Source: JACKIC01 sp964543795 (GTDB taxonomy: Bacteria > Planctomycetota > UBA1135 > UBA2386). Taken from it: a stretch of 64,000 bases of DNA. Below the pieces are notes generated by a model, which did not search any database, was not told the DNA's origin, and saw nothing but the letters and a program-made list of their open reading frames with translations. The DNA is taken from assembly GCA_964543795.1 (NCBI GenBank), contig CAZIZN010000017.1, positions 50,570 to 114,569 of the forward strand, in the 5' to 3' direction. The stretch's first letter is position 1. Each line of letters opens with the position of its first letter. The position numbers were made by a program, and so were the translations under genes. Below, piece by piece: positions 18,010 through 26,821 of the stretch.

Positions 18010-18515
18010 TGCGCACGCTGCGCCGGACCGCGCTCGCCTGCCTCTGGCTTCTGGCCGGCTGCCTGTCGGCCGGCCCCGCCGCGCCGCCGGTGCGCCACTT
18101 CGATCCGTCGCCGCCGGCGCCGCCGGCGGGGGCCGCATCCGTCGAAGCCGTCTTCCGCTGCCGCGCGGACGCGTCGATCGGCCGTGAGTTCCTGCTGCGC
18201 GTCGGCCCGCGCGAGCTCGTCTTCGACGCCGAACACCGCTGGATCGCCGAACCGTCGCAGATCCTCGAGAGCGCGCTCGCGGCGCGCGCGACCGGGCGCG
18301 GTCCGGTGGTCGACGTGCAGCTGCAGGCCTTCGAACTCGATCTCGTCGATGGGCCGCGCGCCGTGGTGCGCGCCCGGCTGCTGCATCCCGACCGCGGCGG
18401 CCACCCGGTCACCGCCGTGGCTCCTGCGGGCGACCGCGGGCCGGCGGCGCTCGCGGCGGCGATGGCCGCAGCCCTGCAGCAGGCGACCGACGAGATCGTC
18501 GCGCGGGTGCGCTGA
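18006..18515 (+). CDS. ABC-type transport auxiliary lipoprotein (PqiC/DUF330-like)
   Basis: A 169-aa protein. The signal peptide MMRTLRRTALACLWLLAGC has its lipobox Cys at position 19. The mature part includes 'DASIGREFLLRVGPRELVFDAEHRWIAEPSQILESAL', the arrangement of the ABC_trans_aux/PqiC lipoprotein family that accompanies MCE transporters ('...Y..(H/R)RWAE.P...L...L'). It would sit at the outer membrane and complete the lipid bridge. Its ATG overlaps the MCE gene stop by four bases. No separate MlaC-like periplasmic carrier is found. Confidence 0.85.
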   Translation: MMRTLRRTALACLWLLAGCLSAGPAAPPVRHFDPSPPAPPAGAASVEAVFRCRADASIGREFLLRVGPRELVFDAEHRWIAEPSQILESALAARATGRGPVVDVQLQAFELDLVDGPRAVVRARLLHPDRGGHPVTAVAPAGDRGPAALAAAMAAALQQATDEIVARVR

Positions 18516-18563
18516 CCGTCGCGCGGGATCCTGGGCTGGACCGGCCGGCGCGGCCGTCGCCGC

Positions 18564-20042
18564 TCAGGGTGCGTCGGCGAGGATCGCCTGCAGCGACGCC
18601 GGCAGCAGTGCCGCCTGGTCCGGCGGCAAGGCGATCACGTTGCGGCACCGGTAGGCGCGCAGGCCGGTCGCGAGTTCGCCGGCGGGCGCGGTCCGGTCCC
18701 GCAGCAGCGCCAGCAGCTCGCGTTCCGCGTCGGGGTGTTGCGCTGCGAGCAGCGCGTGGAACGCGGCCGGCTGCCGGCGCAGCGACTCGCCGGGCTCGAG
18801 CAGGCGGGCGATCGGCGGCGGCTCGTCGGCGCCGGCGCACAGGCGCATCGCGATGCGGCGTTTGCCCGCGGCGGTGTCGTCCTCGCGGAACAGGTCGCGC
18901 AGCAGCGGCGCGGCGCGGCGCGGCATCGCCCGATCGAGCAGGAAGGCGGCGGCCCGTCGCACGTCGAGCGTCTCGGTGCGGTTCGCCGCGAGGGCGGCGC
19001 AGTGGTCGAGCAGTGCTGGCGACGGCGGGGCGGCGAAGGCCGAGAGCAGCGCGGTCTTGCGGCGCGGCTGCCTGGTCTCGAGCACGTGGCGTTCGAGCAG
19101 GTCGCGCGTGCTCGCGCCGCCCAGGCTCAACACGGCCCGCGTCGCCGCCGCGAGCAACGTCGGGTCCTCGGCGGCGAGCGCATCGACGGCGAGTTCGAGG
19201 CAGCGGGTCTGCCGCTTCTGCGACAGGGTTCGCAGCGCGGCGGCGCGAACGGCCGCGGGCCCGCGCCGGGCCATGCCCTCGACGGTCCGTTCGAGAGCCG
19301 GGTCCAGGGGACCGACCGCATCGGCGAGATGATCGAGCAGCGTGCAGCGTTCGGCATCGCTGCCGTCGGCGAGCAGACGTTCGAAGCGGTGACGGTCGAA
19401 GGCGGCGCCGAACGGCAGGAGCAGCGCCAGCAGTTCGGCGGCGAACTCCGGGTCGCGGGCCTGCACTTCTTCATGCAGGCGCAGCAAGGGTCCGGCCAGC
19501 GCGCTCGCGTCGCGTCGTCGCAGACCGAGAACCAACGCGATCTGGGCATCGCGCTGGCGCCGGAGGCTGCCTTGCAGGAAGGCGCTGAGCACCTCGGCGT
19601 GCAGGCTGCCGGCGGCGGCGGTGGGCAGGAGCCCCAGGGCGAACGCCGCGGCCACGCCGGCGGGTTCGGCCCGCGCGTGCGGCGTGTCGAGCAGCGTGCG
19701 CAGCGAGTGATCGACGCCGGGCGTCGCCTGCACGCCGAGTGCGACGATGCCGCGCAGGCGCGCCGCGGGATCGCGGTCGGCGGCGATCGCCACGACGGCG
19801 TTGTGGTGCGCGGGGTCCTGTTCGCTGGCGACGATCAGCGCCGCCTCGCCGCGCACGGTCGCGTCGGCGTGGTCGAGCAGGCGGGCGGCATCGGCACAGA
19901 CGATGCGCCGCAAGGCCTCGCCCGGCTCCTGCGCCTGCGCGAAACCGCACAGCCATACCGCGCAGAGCCATCCGGCCCAGCGGATGCCGGCGCCGCGTCT
20001 CGAGGCGGGCGCCGGCGCGGGAACTGGGAGCGGGGAGGTCAT
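18564..20042 (-). CDS. Exported HEAT-repeat protein
   Basis: A 492-aa protein. After a short Pro-rich N-terminus there is a signal sequence (WAGWLCAVWLCGFAQAQE). The rest is an all-helical array of ~30-40-residue repeats: 'LDHADATVRGEAALIVASEQDP', 'AADRDPAARLRGIVALGVQATP', 'RRGPAAVRAAALRTLSQK' and 'AAEDPTLLAAATRAVLSLGG', which is HEAT/Armadillo-like. No enzymatic motif is present, so a binding or scaffold role in the periplasm is likely. It converges with the lipid-transport operon. Upstream on the minus strand lies CGATACTACG (20081-20090). The identical decamer precedes the RlhA-like gene. Confidence 0.8.
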   Translation of the reverse strand: MTSPLPVPAPAPASRRGAGIRWAGWLCAVWLCGFAQAQEPGEALRRIVCADAARLLDHADATVRGEAALIVASEQDPAHHNAVVAIAADRDPAARLRGIVALGVQATPGVDHSLRTLLDTPHARAEPAGVAAAFALGLLPTAAAGSLHAEVLSAFLQGSLRRQRDAQIALVLGLRRRDASALAGPLLRLHEEVQARDPEFAAELLALLLPFGAAFDRHRFERLLADGSDAERCTLLDHLADAVGPLDPALERTVEGMARRGPAAVRAAALRTLSQKRQTRCLELAVDALAAEDPTLLAAATRAVLSLGGASTRDLLERHVLETRQPRRKTALLSAFAAPPSPALLDHCAALAANRTETLDVRRAAAFLLDRAMPRRAAPLLRDLFREDDTAAGKRRIAMRLCAGADEPPPIARLLEPGESLRRQPAAFHALLAAQHPDAERELLALLRDRTAPAGELATGLRAYRCRNVIALPPDQAALLPASLQAILADAP

Positions 20043-20200
20043 GCGGGTGGGGGTTGGACGTCGAACTCGGCGGCAGCGACCGTAGTATCGTCGGCGCCGG
20101 GCGCGGCGTCGCGGGTTCCGGCCCTTGTCGAACCGTGCCGGGTGCGCGGGGGTTGCAAGCGCCGTTCCGGAACTGGACGAGGTGCTGTCAGGGTCGCCCG

Positions 20201-21427
20201 ATGCGAGTAGCCGTCTTCGATGCGTGGGCCGGGGTCGCCGGCGACATGTGGGTGGGCGCGTTGCTCGACGCCGGCGTGCCGCTCGAGCCGTTGGCGCGGG
20301 CAGTCGAGACGCTGGGGTTGCCCGGCGTCGAAGTCGCCGCCGAGAAGGTGCTGCGCGCGGGCCTCGCCGGCACGCAGTTCCGCGTGCTGGAGAACGCCGC
20401 GCCGGCCGACGGCGGGGGCGTGCAGTTCGCCCCGCTGCTGGCAGCCGCGCCGCTGCACCCGACCGGACGACCAGGGCACGTGCACCGCGGGCTGCGCGAG
20501 ATCGAGGCCCTGGTGCGGGCTGCGGACCTGCCGGAGCCCGTGCGCGAACGCTGCCTCGAGGTCTATCGCCGCATCGGCGAGGTCGAGGCCGCCGCGCACG
20601 GCACCACGATCGACCGGGTGCATTTCCACGAGGTCGGCGCCGTCGACACCGTCGTCGACGTGGTCTGTGCCTGTCTCGGCATGCACCTCGCCGACGTGCA
20701 GCGTGTGCACGCGGGCGTCGTCGAACTCGGCAGCGGCACCGTGCGCGCGGCCCACGGCATCCTGCCGGTCCCCGCTCCGGCCACCGCGGCGCTGCTGCGC
20801 GGCGTGCCCGTGCGCCAGGGAGGACTGCCCGGCGAACGCACGACGCCGACCGGTGCGGCGCTGCTCCGCACGTTCGTCGACGAGTTCGCGGTGCCCGTGC
20901 AGTTCGTGCCCGAGGCGATCGGCTACGGGGCCGGCACGCGCGACGATGCCCTCGCGCCCAATCTGCTGCGCGTCGCGATCGGCCGCGCGGCCGCGGCTTC
21001 GTCGCCGACCGGCCTGGTCGAGCTGCAGTGCCAGGTCGATACGGCGACCGGCGAGCAGCTCGGCTGGCTGCTGGACGAACTCCTGCGCCGCGGTGCCGTC
21101 GACGCGTTCGCCACGGCGATCCACATGAAGAAGGGGCGGCCCGGGTTCCTGCTCACGGTGCTCTGCCCCGATGCCGCGGCGGAGGCGCTCGCCGACCTCC
21201 TGCTCGAGGAGTCGTCGTCGCTCGGGGTGCGGCGGCAACGCGTCGAACGCACCGTGGTCGAGCGCTGGCAGGAGTCCCGCCCGTCCCCGTTGGGGGCGGT
21301 GCAGTGGAAGGTCGCGAGGCTGCCGAGCGGACACGTCGTCGCGCGGCCCGAGGACGACGAGGTGCGGCGCCTGGCGCGTGAACTCGGCATCGGGCGCGCG
21401 GAAGTCCTGCGTCGCCTGCTCGGCTGA
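20201..21427 (+). CDS. larC: LarC, nickel-pincer cofactor biosynthesis protein
   Basis: A 408-aa protein. It is recognised by the N-terminal 'FDAWAGVAGDMWVGALLDAG', the metal site HFHEVGAVDTVVDVV, 'LPVPAPATAALLRGVPV' and 'ERTTPTGAALLRTF', and a C-terminal ferredoxin-like part (VELQCQVDTATGEQLGWLLD). LarC inserts nickel using CTP to finish the nickel-pincer nucleotide of lactate racemase and related LarA enzymes. It is encoded as one continuous frame here, whereas in Lactiplantibacillus the gene needs a programmed frameshift. No larA, larB or larE lies within the window, so the cofactor's user must be elsewhere. Confidence 0.92.
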   Translation: MRVAVFDAWAGVAGDMWVGALLDAGVPLEPLARAVETLGLPGVEVAAEKVLRAGLAGTQFRVLENAAPADGGGVQFAPLLAAAPLHPTGRPGHVHRGLREIEALVRAADLPEPVRERCLEVYRRIGEVEAAAHGTTIDRVHFHEVGAVDTVVDVVCACLGMHLADVQRVHAGVVELGSGTVRAAHGILPVPAPATAALLRGVPVRQGGLPGERTTPTGAALLRTFVDEFAVPVQFVPEAIGYGAGTRDDALAPNLLRVAIGRAAAASSPTGLVELQCQVDTATGEQLGWLLDELLRRGAVDAFATAIHMKKGRPGFLLTVLCPDAAAEALADLLLEESSSLGVRRQRVERTVVERWQESRPSPLGAVQWKVARLPSGHVVARPEDDEVRRLARELGIGRAEVLRRLLG

Positions 21428-21582
21428 CCGGCGCCCCAGCACCGATGGGAACGACCGGCGCGCGGTGTGGTCCCGAGCCGGGACCCGGCCCGGTCTCACG
21501 CTGCGCCAGCGGCTCTCAAGTCGCGCCCCGCGCTGGCCGAAACTCCTGGCACCGCCGTCGCATCGCGCGGCCCACGAGGCGC

Positions 21583-22359
21583 ATGGAATCCGTTCACGAC
21601 ATCAAGGAAGCCCTCTCCGCCCGGTCGCGCACCGCGACCCTGGACGAGCTGCGCAACGAGGGCAAGAAGCGCGTGCGCCTGATCCGCGCCGAGCACGTGG
21701 CCGCGATGGTGGCCGAAGCGGTCAACAGTGCGGTGGAGCAGTCCGGTCTGCTGAAGCCCGACGAGGTCGAGAGGCTCGTCGAGAAGAGCCGTCTCGAGTT
21801 CCGCTCGATCCTGAAGGAACGCGAACAGGAAGTGCAGCGCGCTCAGGAGATGGAACAGACCCTCGCCGAGCGCGACGAGGAGCTCACCGAGCTGCGCGGT
21901 CGCTTCGAGCAGGTCGCGAACGCGCTCGCCGAGACCCGCCAGCAGCTGGCGGCGCTGGAGGCGGCCGGCAGGGCCGCGCCGGCCGCAGCAGCCCCGGCCG
22001 GCGGCATGTCGGCGGACATGCTGATGCTGATGATGAACGAGATGGCCACGATGAAGGCCAGCCTCATGCAGCAGCAACAGCCGCAGGCGCAGGCGCCGCA
22101 GGGCGGTGCCGGGGTCGACCTGAGCGCGGCGCTGGACAAGCTGACCGGCTCGCTCAACGACCGCCTCGAGAAGCTCGGCCGCAAGATGGGCATCAGCTCC
22201 GCGGTCGAGTCCGACCAGCCGATGAACTTCAACGGCCTGTTCCGCGACGCCGACCAGGCGATCGAGTCGAACATGGACAACATCCAGGTCAAGCAGAAGG
22301 CCGGCGGCGGCATCGCTGCGAACCTGGCCAAGCTCAAGAAACTCAAGGGCGGCGGCTGA
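21583..22359 (+). CDS. Coiled-coil protein preceding an actin-like ATPase gene
   Basis: A 258-aa protein. Residues ~1-70 contain basic helical sequence (LDELRNEGKKRVRLIRAEHV). Residues ~70-130 are strongly heptad-like (VERLVEKSRLEFRSILKERE, ELTELRGRFEQVANALAETR). An Ala/Pro hinge and a Met/Gln-rich stretch (MLMLMMNEMATMKASLMQQQ) follow, then a second helical part (LDKLTGSLNDRLEKLGRKMG). A basic Gly-ended tail (NLAKLKKLKGGG) closes the chain. I do not recognise a named family. It ends 47 bases before an actin-family gene on the same strand, so it is a candidate filament-binding, nucleating or anchoring partner. It has no membrane segment or signal peptide. Confidence 0.8.
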   Translation: MESVHDIKEALSARSRTATLDELRNEGKKRVRLIRAEHVAAMVAEAVNSAVEQSGLLKPDEVERLVEKSRLEFRSILKEREQEVQRAQEMEQTLAERDEELTELRGRFEQVANALAETRQQLAALEAAGRAAPAAAAPAGGMSADMLMLMMNEMATMKASLMQQQQPQAQAPQGGAGVDLSAALDKLTGSLNDRLEKLGRKMGISSAVESDQPMNFNGLFRDADQAIESNMDNIQVKQKAGGGIAANLAKLKKLKGGG

Positions 22360-22406
22360 GATCCGAGAACTCACCTCCTTCCGACACGAGACGAGGCAGA
22401 AGCACG

Positions 22407-23453
22407 ATGACTCAGAACCAAGACAAGCTGAATCCGAGCACCGGCAACGGTGCGGACACCGAGATCGCCCTGGGCAAGGGCCTCGACGTCGGCACGGCCA
22501 ATCTGGCCGCGGCCGTGCAGAACGACGAAGGCGGCATCACGGTGAACGTGGAGCGCAACGCGTTCCTCGACATCCCGAGCGACGTCTACAGCAAGAACAT
22601 GCTGACGAAGCTCAAGGTGCCCTACATCGTGCACAACAACAAGCTCGTCGTGATCGGCGAGGCTGCGTTCGAACTCGCCAACGTGTTCGGCCGCGAGACG
22701 CGCCGGCCGATGTGCGACGGGCTCATCAGCCCGAACGAGCAGGACGCCCTGCCGATGATGAAGATGATCATCAGCAAGATCCTCGGCGAGCCGCGCGTGC
22801 CCGGCGAGAACTGCTACTTCTGCGTGCCTGCCGAGTCCCTGGACGTCGACAACAACATCGTCTACCACCAGGGTCTGTTCGAGAGCATGATCAGCAAGCT
22901 CGGCTACACGGCGCACGCCATCAACGAGGCGCACGCGGTGGTCTTCGCCGAACTCGCCGACAACGAGTTCACGGGCATCGGGCTCAGCTTCGGCGGCGGC
23001 ATGGCGAACGCCTGCATCGCCTACAAGTCGATCCCGTGCCTGTCGTTCTCGGTGGCGCGCGGCGGCGACTGGATCGACAAGAACGTCGCCAACGTGCTCG
23101 GCGTGCCGCGCAGCAAGGCGACGCACATCAAGGAGCGCGGCATCGACATCCGCGACCCGAAGAGCCGCGAGGAAGAGGCCGTCGCGATCTACTACCGCAG
23201 CCTGATCAACTACGTGCTGCAGAACATCAAGGCGCGCTTCGAGTCCGGCCAGAACATGCCGAGCTTCAACTCGCCGGTGGACATCGCCTGCGCGGGCGGC
23301 ACGTCGCTGATCGGCGGCTTCATCGAGGTCTTCCGCGAGGAGTTCGCGAAGATCGACTTCCCGATCCCCGTCGGCCGCATCTTCCGCAGCGAAGAGGCCT
23401 TGACGGCGGTCGCGAAGGGCTGCCTCGTCGCGGCCGCGATCGGCGAGAGCTGA
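22407..23453 (+). CDS. Actin/MreB-family ATPase (ParM/MamK-like, subfamily unknown)
   Basis: A 348-aa protein with the actin nucleotide-binding motifs. Phosphate-1 is GLDVGTANL (25-33), connect-1/catalytic region is INEAHAVVFAE (172-182), phosphate-2 is GIGLSFGGGMANA (190-202), then GGDWID (219-224), and the adenosine motif is DIACAGGTSLIGG (292-304). An N-terminal polar leader of about 20 residues precedes the first strand. It is not a good match to canonical MreB: phosphate-2 has SFGGG instead of D.GGG, and the mreC/mreD neighbours are missing. A MamK/ParM-like filament-forming ATPase is likely. The partner is probably the coiled-coil gene just upstream. Confidence 0.88.
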   Translation: MTQNQDKLNPSTGNGADTEIALGKGLDVGTANLAAAVQNDEGGITVNVERNAFLDIPSDVYSKNMLTKLKVPYIVHNNKLVVIGEAAFELANVFGRETRRPMCDGLISPNEQDALPMMKMIISKILGEPRVPGENCYFCVPAESLDVDNNIVYHQGLFESMISKLGYTAHAINEAHAVVFAELADNEFTGIGLSFGGGMANACIAYKSIPCLSFSVARGGDWIDKNVANVLGVPRSKATHIKERGIDIRDPKSREEEAVAIYYRSLINYVLQNIKARFESGQNMPSFNSPVDIACAGGTSLIGGFIEVFREEFAKIDFPIPVGRIFRSEEALTAVAKGCLVAAAIGES

Positions 23454-23462
23454 TCGGCCGCG

Positions 23463-23750
23463 TCAGACGAGCGGCGCGCGGCCGTCCGCGCGCCCGTCCT
23501 CGCGGTCGATCTCCTGGGCGCGCCGGCGGAACTCGTCCTCGGTGCACAGCCCCTTCTCGACCGCGAGCCGCTGCACGGTCTTCACGGCCAGCGCCAGTTC
23601 GCCGAGCGCACGCAGCAGCCGCTCCTGGTCGAGCGTGCCCGTCGTGCTGCGCAGCGAGTGCAGTTCGCCGCGCAGCCGTTCGGCTTCCTCCTGGGCGCGG
23701 TCGATGCGGCTGTGCTGATAGAAGTCGAAGATCCAGTTGATGAGGCCCAT
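23463..23750 (-). CDS. Small coiled-coil protein
   Basis: A 95-aa protein. An amphipathic, aromatic N-terminus (MGLINWIFDFYQHSRIDRAQ) could associate with a membrane or partner. A predicted helix with heptads follows (EEAERLRGELHSLRSTTGTLDQERLLRALGELALAVKTVQ), then a polar acidic tail. The family is unknown. It converges with the actin-like gene with nine bases between stops and is followed on the same strand, further along, by nothing it obviously belongs to. The coding look (clean start, even codon usage) supports a real gene. Confidence 0.7.
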   Translation of the reverse strand: MGLINWIFDFYQHSRIDRAQEEAERLRGELHSLRSTTGTLDQERLLRALGELALAVKTVQRLAVEKGLCTEDEFRRRAQEIDREDGRADGRAPLV

Positions 23751-23792
23751 GCGGCCATCATCGCCGAGCCGGTGGCGACGGCGCCACCGCGG

Positions 23793-26780
23793 TCACGGCG
23801 CCAGCACGACCCGCGCCCAGCCCGTGACCTCGCGCTCGACGACGGCGGTGGTCTCGATCGAGAACCCCGCGAACCAGAACGGCATGCCGACCAGCAGCGG
23901 CAGGTTCGGCACCAGCACGTGCGGGTTGGCGGCACCCTGGGCATCGAGCGCGCCGAGGAAGGAGCCGAAGAAGGCGTTGCCCGGATCGAGGCTCGCCGAG
24001 AGCAGGAAGCTCGGCCGCAGCGGCAGCACGCCGCCGAGCGGCAGCGGCAGGGTGCCCAGGCCGTCGCTGCACAGGAACAGGTACGGCAAGCCCGCACTGG
24101 CCGGCAACGACACGTGCAGGTCGAGCCGCTGGCCGATGCGCGACGTCGCCGGCGCGCGCAGGGACCGGTGCGGCAGCAGGAACGCGAGGCACTGCTGCAG
24201 CAGCTGCGCCCGCACGGCGGCGTCCGTGATCGTCTCGAGGGGCAGGCCGAGGGTCACGACGCGCGCGCCGGTGGCTGGGGCGATGCGCTGGATGCCCGCC
24301 GTGAGCCCGTTGCCGTAGCGCAGGCACACCGCGCTGGCGACGTCGGTGGGAGCCAGCACGTCGGCGTAGTCGACGTCGTAGGTGCCAGCACTGCCGTCGT
24401 CGAACGCCGCCGGCGGCAGGCCGGCGCTGACCGTGCCCGGCAGGCCGGCCTGCAGCGTGTGGACCGCCGCGTCGTCGGCGACGTAGGTCGCGCCGAGCTG
24501 GTTCCGGTAGAAGGCGCGATCGGCGGTCGAACCCTGGGCGTCGAGGTCCCAGCCGACCTCCGCGCCGCTGACCAGCAGGCTGCCGCCGCCGCCGAGGTAG
24601 GTGGCGACGAGCGCCTGTTCCTGGGTCGAGAAGGTCTCGTCGGCCGTGGACTCCTCGCCGAGCGACCAGACGACGGCGCCGTAGGGCGGCAGCGCGACGC
24701 GACCGAGCAACACGGCCTCGTTGCTTGCCGCGTCGAAGCCGAGCGAGAACGGCGCATCGCGGCGGATCGCGTCGCCGAAGAGCCGCAGGTAGTCGCGCGT
24801 GTTCTCGGGCCCCTTCACGTAGCGGTCGAGGCGGTCGAAGCCCTGCACCAGCAACACCGCGGCGGTGCCGGTGTGGTCGGTGCCGGCGGTGAGCACCTCG
24901 GTCGGGAACGAACGACCCGACGCGTTCCACGCGCGCACGCGGAACGAGTGCAGGCCGTGGTGCGGCAGAGGGCCCGTCGACCAGCTCGTCGCCGCGACGT
25001 TCGCGACCTCGGCGAAGCCCTTGCCGTCGGCCGACTGCTCGACGGTGTAGTGGGTCGCACCCGGTGCCGGGTCCCAGGCCACGCGCAGCCCGCGGTTGCC
25101 GTCCTGCACGACCCGCAGCGCCGTCGGGGGCTCGGGCGGGAACACCGCCGTCGGCGCGAAGTAGGCGAGCACGCCGCGCGCGTAGGCGCGGGCGGCGATG
25201 TAGCGGAACTCGGGTTCGTGCAGCGCGCGGTGGTCGACCGACCCCGGCGTGTCGTGGAACGCGAGTTCGACCAGGATGCCCGGCATCGTCGACAGGAGGC
25301 GCAGTTCGCCGAAGTTCGCGGTGCGCTGTCCGCGGTCGACCCAGGCCGGGTTCCAGTGCGCACGCAGGTCGGCGATCAGCCGGCTGTGCACCGCCTGGCT
25401 CAGTGCTGCCGACCCCGGCGTCGCGCCGCCGCTGTAGGTGAACGTGTCCGTGCCGGCACCGAGGTTGGGCGTGGTGCCGGCGTTGGTGTGCAGCGACACG
25501 AAGGCGTCCGCCGTGCGCCACTCGGCGAAGCGCGGTCGCGCCGTGATGTCGTCGTCGCTGTCCTGTCCCGTGGCCACGGGGTCGTAGACGCTCGCCGGCG
25601 CGCCCGCGAACTGCGTCCAGTAGCGGGCCGCCTCCTGCCACCGCCGCCGGTTGCTCGTCGTGCCGCCGCGCACCAGCGAGCCGAGGCCGCCGCCGAGTCG
25701 CACCGCGTCGGCGATCACCACGCCGGGTGCGGCCGACTCGTTGGACAGTTCGATGCGCGCGCCCTGCGCCGCGGTGAACCACCAGTTGCCGAGGTGCACC
25801 CAGGTGAGGTTGTCCTTCGTCTGGTCGGCAGTCGCCGTCGCGGTGCCGCCGGCGTGGTGGATCGTGTAGCTGGCCTGCGTCGTGCGGTTGGCGCCGGCGC
25901 GGAACCACACGAACACCGGATACAGGCCGTCCTGCGCCACCGGGATCGTCCACGCCGCCGTCGCCGTGGCCACGGGGCTCGTGCTCGCATAGCGGTAGGT
26001 GCCGCCGTTCCAGCCCGACGAGGCCGACAGGAACCAGGCGCCGGTCTCGGCGTAGCCCGGCGCACCGGCGTCGTTGTCGCGGAGGCCGTCCACTGCCATC
26101 TCGCCGTGCTCGCGCATCATCACGACGGATGCACCTAGGTTCTCGAGCAGCGGGATCAGGTACTGGTTGCAGATCTCGGCGGTGTGGATGTCCTCGGTGA
26201 GACCGTCGATCGCGCCGCGCTGCGTCGTCCAGCCGAACGAGCTGTGCCAGTAGTAGCCGTGGCCGGGCGAGACGGCGATGCGGCGGCCGGACAGGGCACC
26301 CTGGACCGGCGTCAGGCTCGCGAACGGCGGCGGCGGCGACGGTGCCGGCAGCGAAGGCGGCCGATGGCCGAGCAGCGCGCCGAGGTCGTGCACCGAGCCG
26401 TCCGGCTGCTGCACCTCGATGCAGACGCCTCGGACGGACGGGTCGCCGAGCGCGGTCTTGGTGATCTGTTCGATCGCGTGTTCCAGCTGGCAGCCGGGGG
26501 CCGCCGCGAGCAGCGTGGCGTCGAAGGTCAGCACGACCTCGCGCCCGCGCCAGCGCCACCCGAGGAGGCGCGTGCCGGGCGGCAGATGGCTCGTGTGGCC
26601 TTGGGACGCCTCGGCCGGGGAGGGGCCGGCGCACAGGTGCGCGATCGCGGCGCCGACATCCCGGTGTGCGGGCCCGACGGCGACGAGGTTGTCGTTGCGG
26701 AAGAACAGGACGTGCTGCGCAGGGAGCGGGGCGGCGGCGAGGATCGCGAGCAGCGCCGTGCGGCGGCGGAGGAGGCACAT
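23793..26780 (-). CDS. Secreted N-acetylmuramoyl-L-alanine amidase: GerMN, split Amidase_3, golvesin-like insert, Fn3, C-terminal module
   Basis: A 995-aa protein with signal peptide (TALLAILAAAPLPAQ). Residues ~23-137 are a GerMN domain ('HLPPGTRLLGWRWRGREVVL', 'ALGDPSVRGVCIEV'). Amidase_3 starts at 'RRIAVSPGHG'. Its zinc/catalytic residues appear as His174, Glu196, His431 (VSLHTNAG) and Glu505 (GILVELAFHD). Between the second and third lies a ~130-residue golvesin-C-like insert (~245-375, 'YPVFVWFRAGANRT', 'VVIADAVRLG'). An Fn3 domain (~550-640), a ThuA-like middle region and a C-terminal beta module shared with two other proteins in the window follow. It should cleave the amide between muramic acid and the peptide of peptidoglycan. 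The leader holds TATCCT 12 bases before the ATG. Confidence 0.88.
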   Translation of the reverse strand: MCLLRRRTALLAILAAAPLPAQHVLFFRNDNLVAVGPAHRDVGAAIAHLCAGPSPAEASQGHTSHLPPGTRLLGWRWRGREVVLTFDATLLAAAPGCQLEHAIEQITKTALGDPSVRGVCIEVQQPDGSVHDLGALLGHRPPSLPAPSPPPPFASLTPVQGALSGRRIAVSPGHGYYWHSSFGWTTQRGAIDGLTEDIHTAEICNQYLIPLLENLGASVVMMREHGEMAVDGLRDNDAGAPGYAETGAWFLSASSGWNGGTYRYASTSPVATATAAWTIPVAQDGLYPVFVWFRAGANRTTQASYTIHHAGGTATATADQTKDNLTWVHLGNWWFTAAQGARIELSNESAAPGVVIADAVRLGGGLGSLVRGGTTSNRRRWQEAARYWTQFAGAPASVYDPVATGQDSDDDITARPRFAEWRTADAFVSLHTNAGTTPNLGAGTDTFTYSGGATPGSAALSQAVHSRLIADLRAHWNPAWVDRGQRTANFGELRLLSTMPGILVELAFHDTPGSVDHRALHEPEFRYIAARAYARGVLAYFAPTAVFPPEPPTALRVVQDGNRGLRVAWDPAPGATHYTVEQSADGKGFAEVANVAATSWSTGPLPHHGLHSFRVRAWNASGRSFPTEVLTAGTDHTGTAAVLLVQGFDRLDRYVKGPENTRDYLRLFGDAIRRDAPFSLGFDAASNEAVLLGRVALPPYGAVVWSLGEESTADETFSTQEQALVATYLGGGGSLLVSGAEVGWDLDAQGSTADRAFYRNQLGATYVADDAAVHTLQAGLPGTVSAGLPPAAFDDGSAGTYDVDYADVLAPTDVASAVCLRYGNGLTAGIQRIAPATGARVVTLGLPLETITDAAVRAQLLQQCLAFLLPHRSLRAPATSRIGQRLDLHVSLPASAGLPYLFLCSDGLGTLPLPLGGVLPLRPSFLLSASLDPGNAFFGSFLGALDAQGAANPHVLVPNLPLLVGMPFWFAGFSIETTAVVEREVTGWARVVLAP

Positions 26781-26792
26781 GGGCGACAGCCC

Positions 26793-26821
26793 AGGATACC
26801 GGTGCGCGGCCGGCCGTCAGC
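26793..26821 (-). promoter_or_regulatory. Candidate promoter of the amidase gene
   Basis: On the minus strand, CTGACG (26815-26820) is followed by a 16-base spacer and TATCCT (26793-26798), twelve bases before the ATG at 26780. The -35 matches TTGACA at four of six positions. It overlaps the end of the chorismate mutase gene. Confidence 0.4.
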
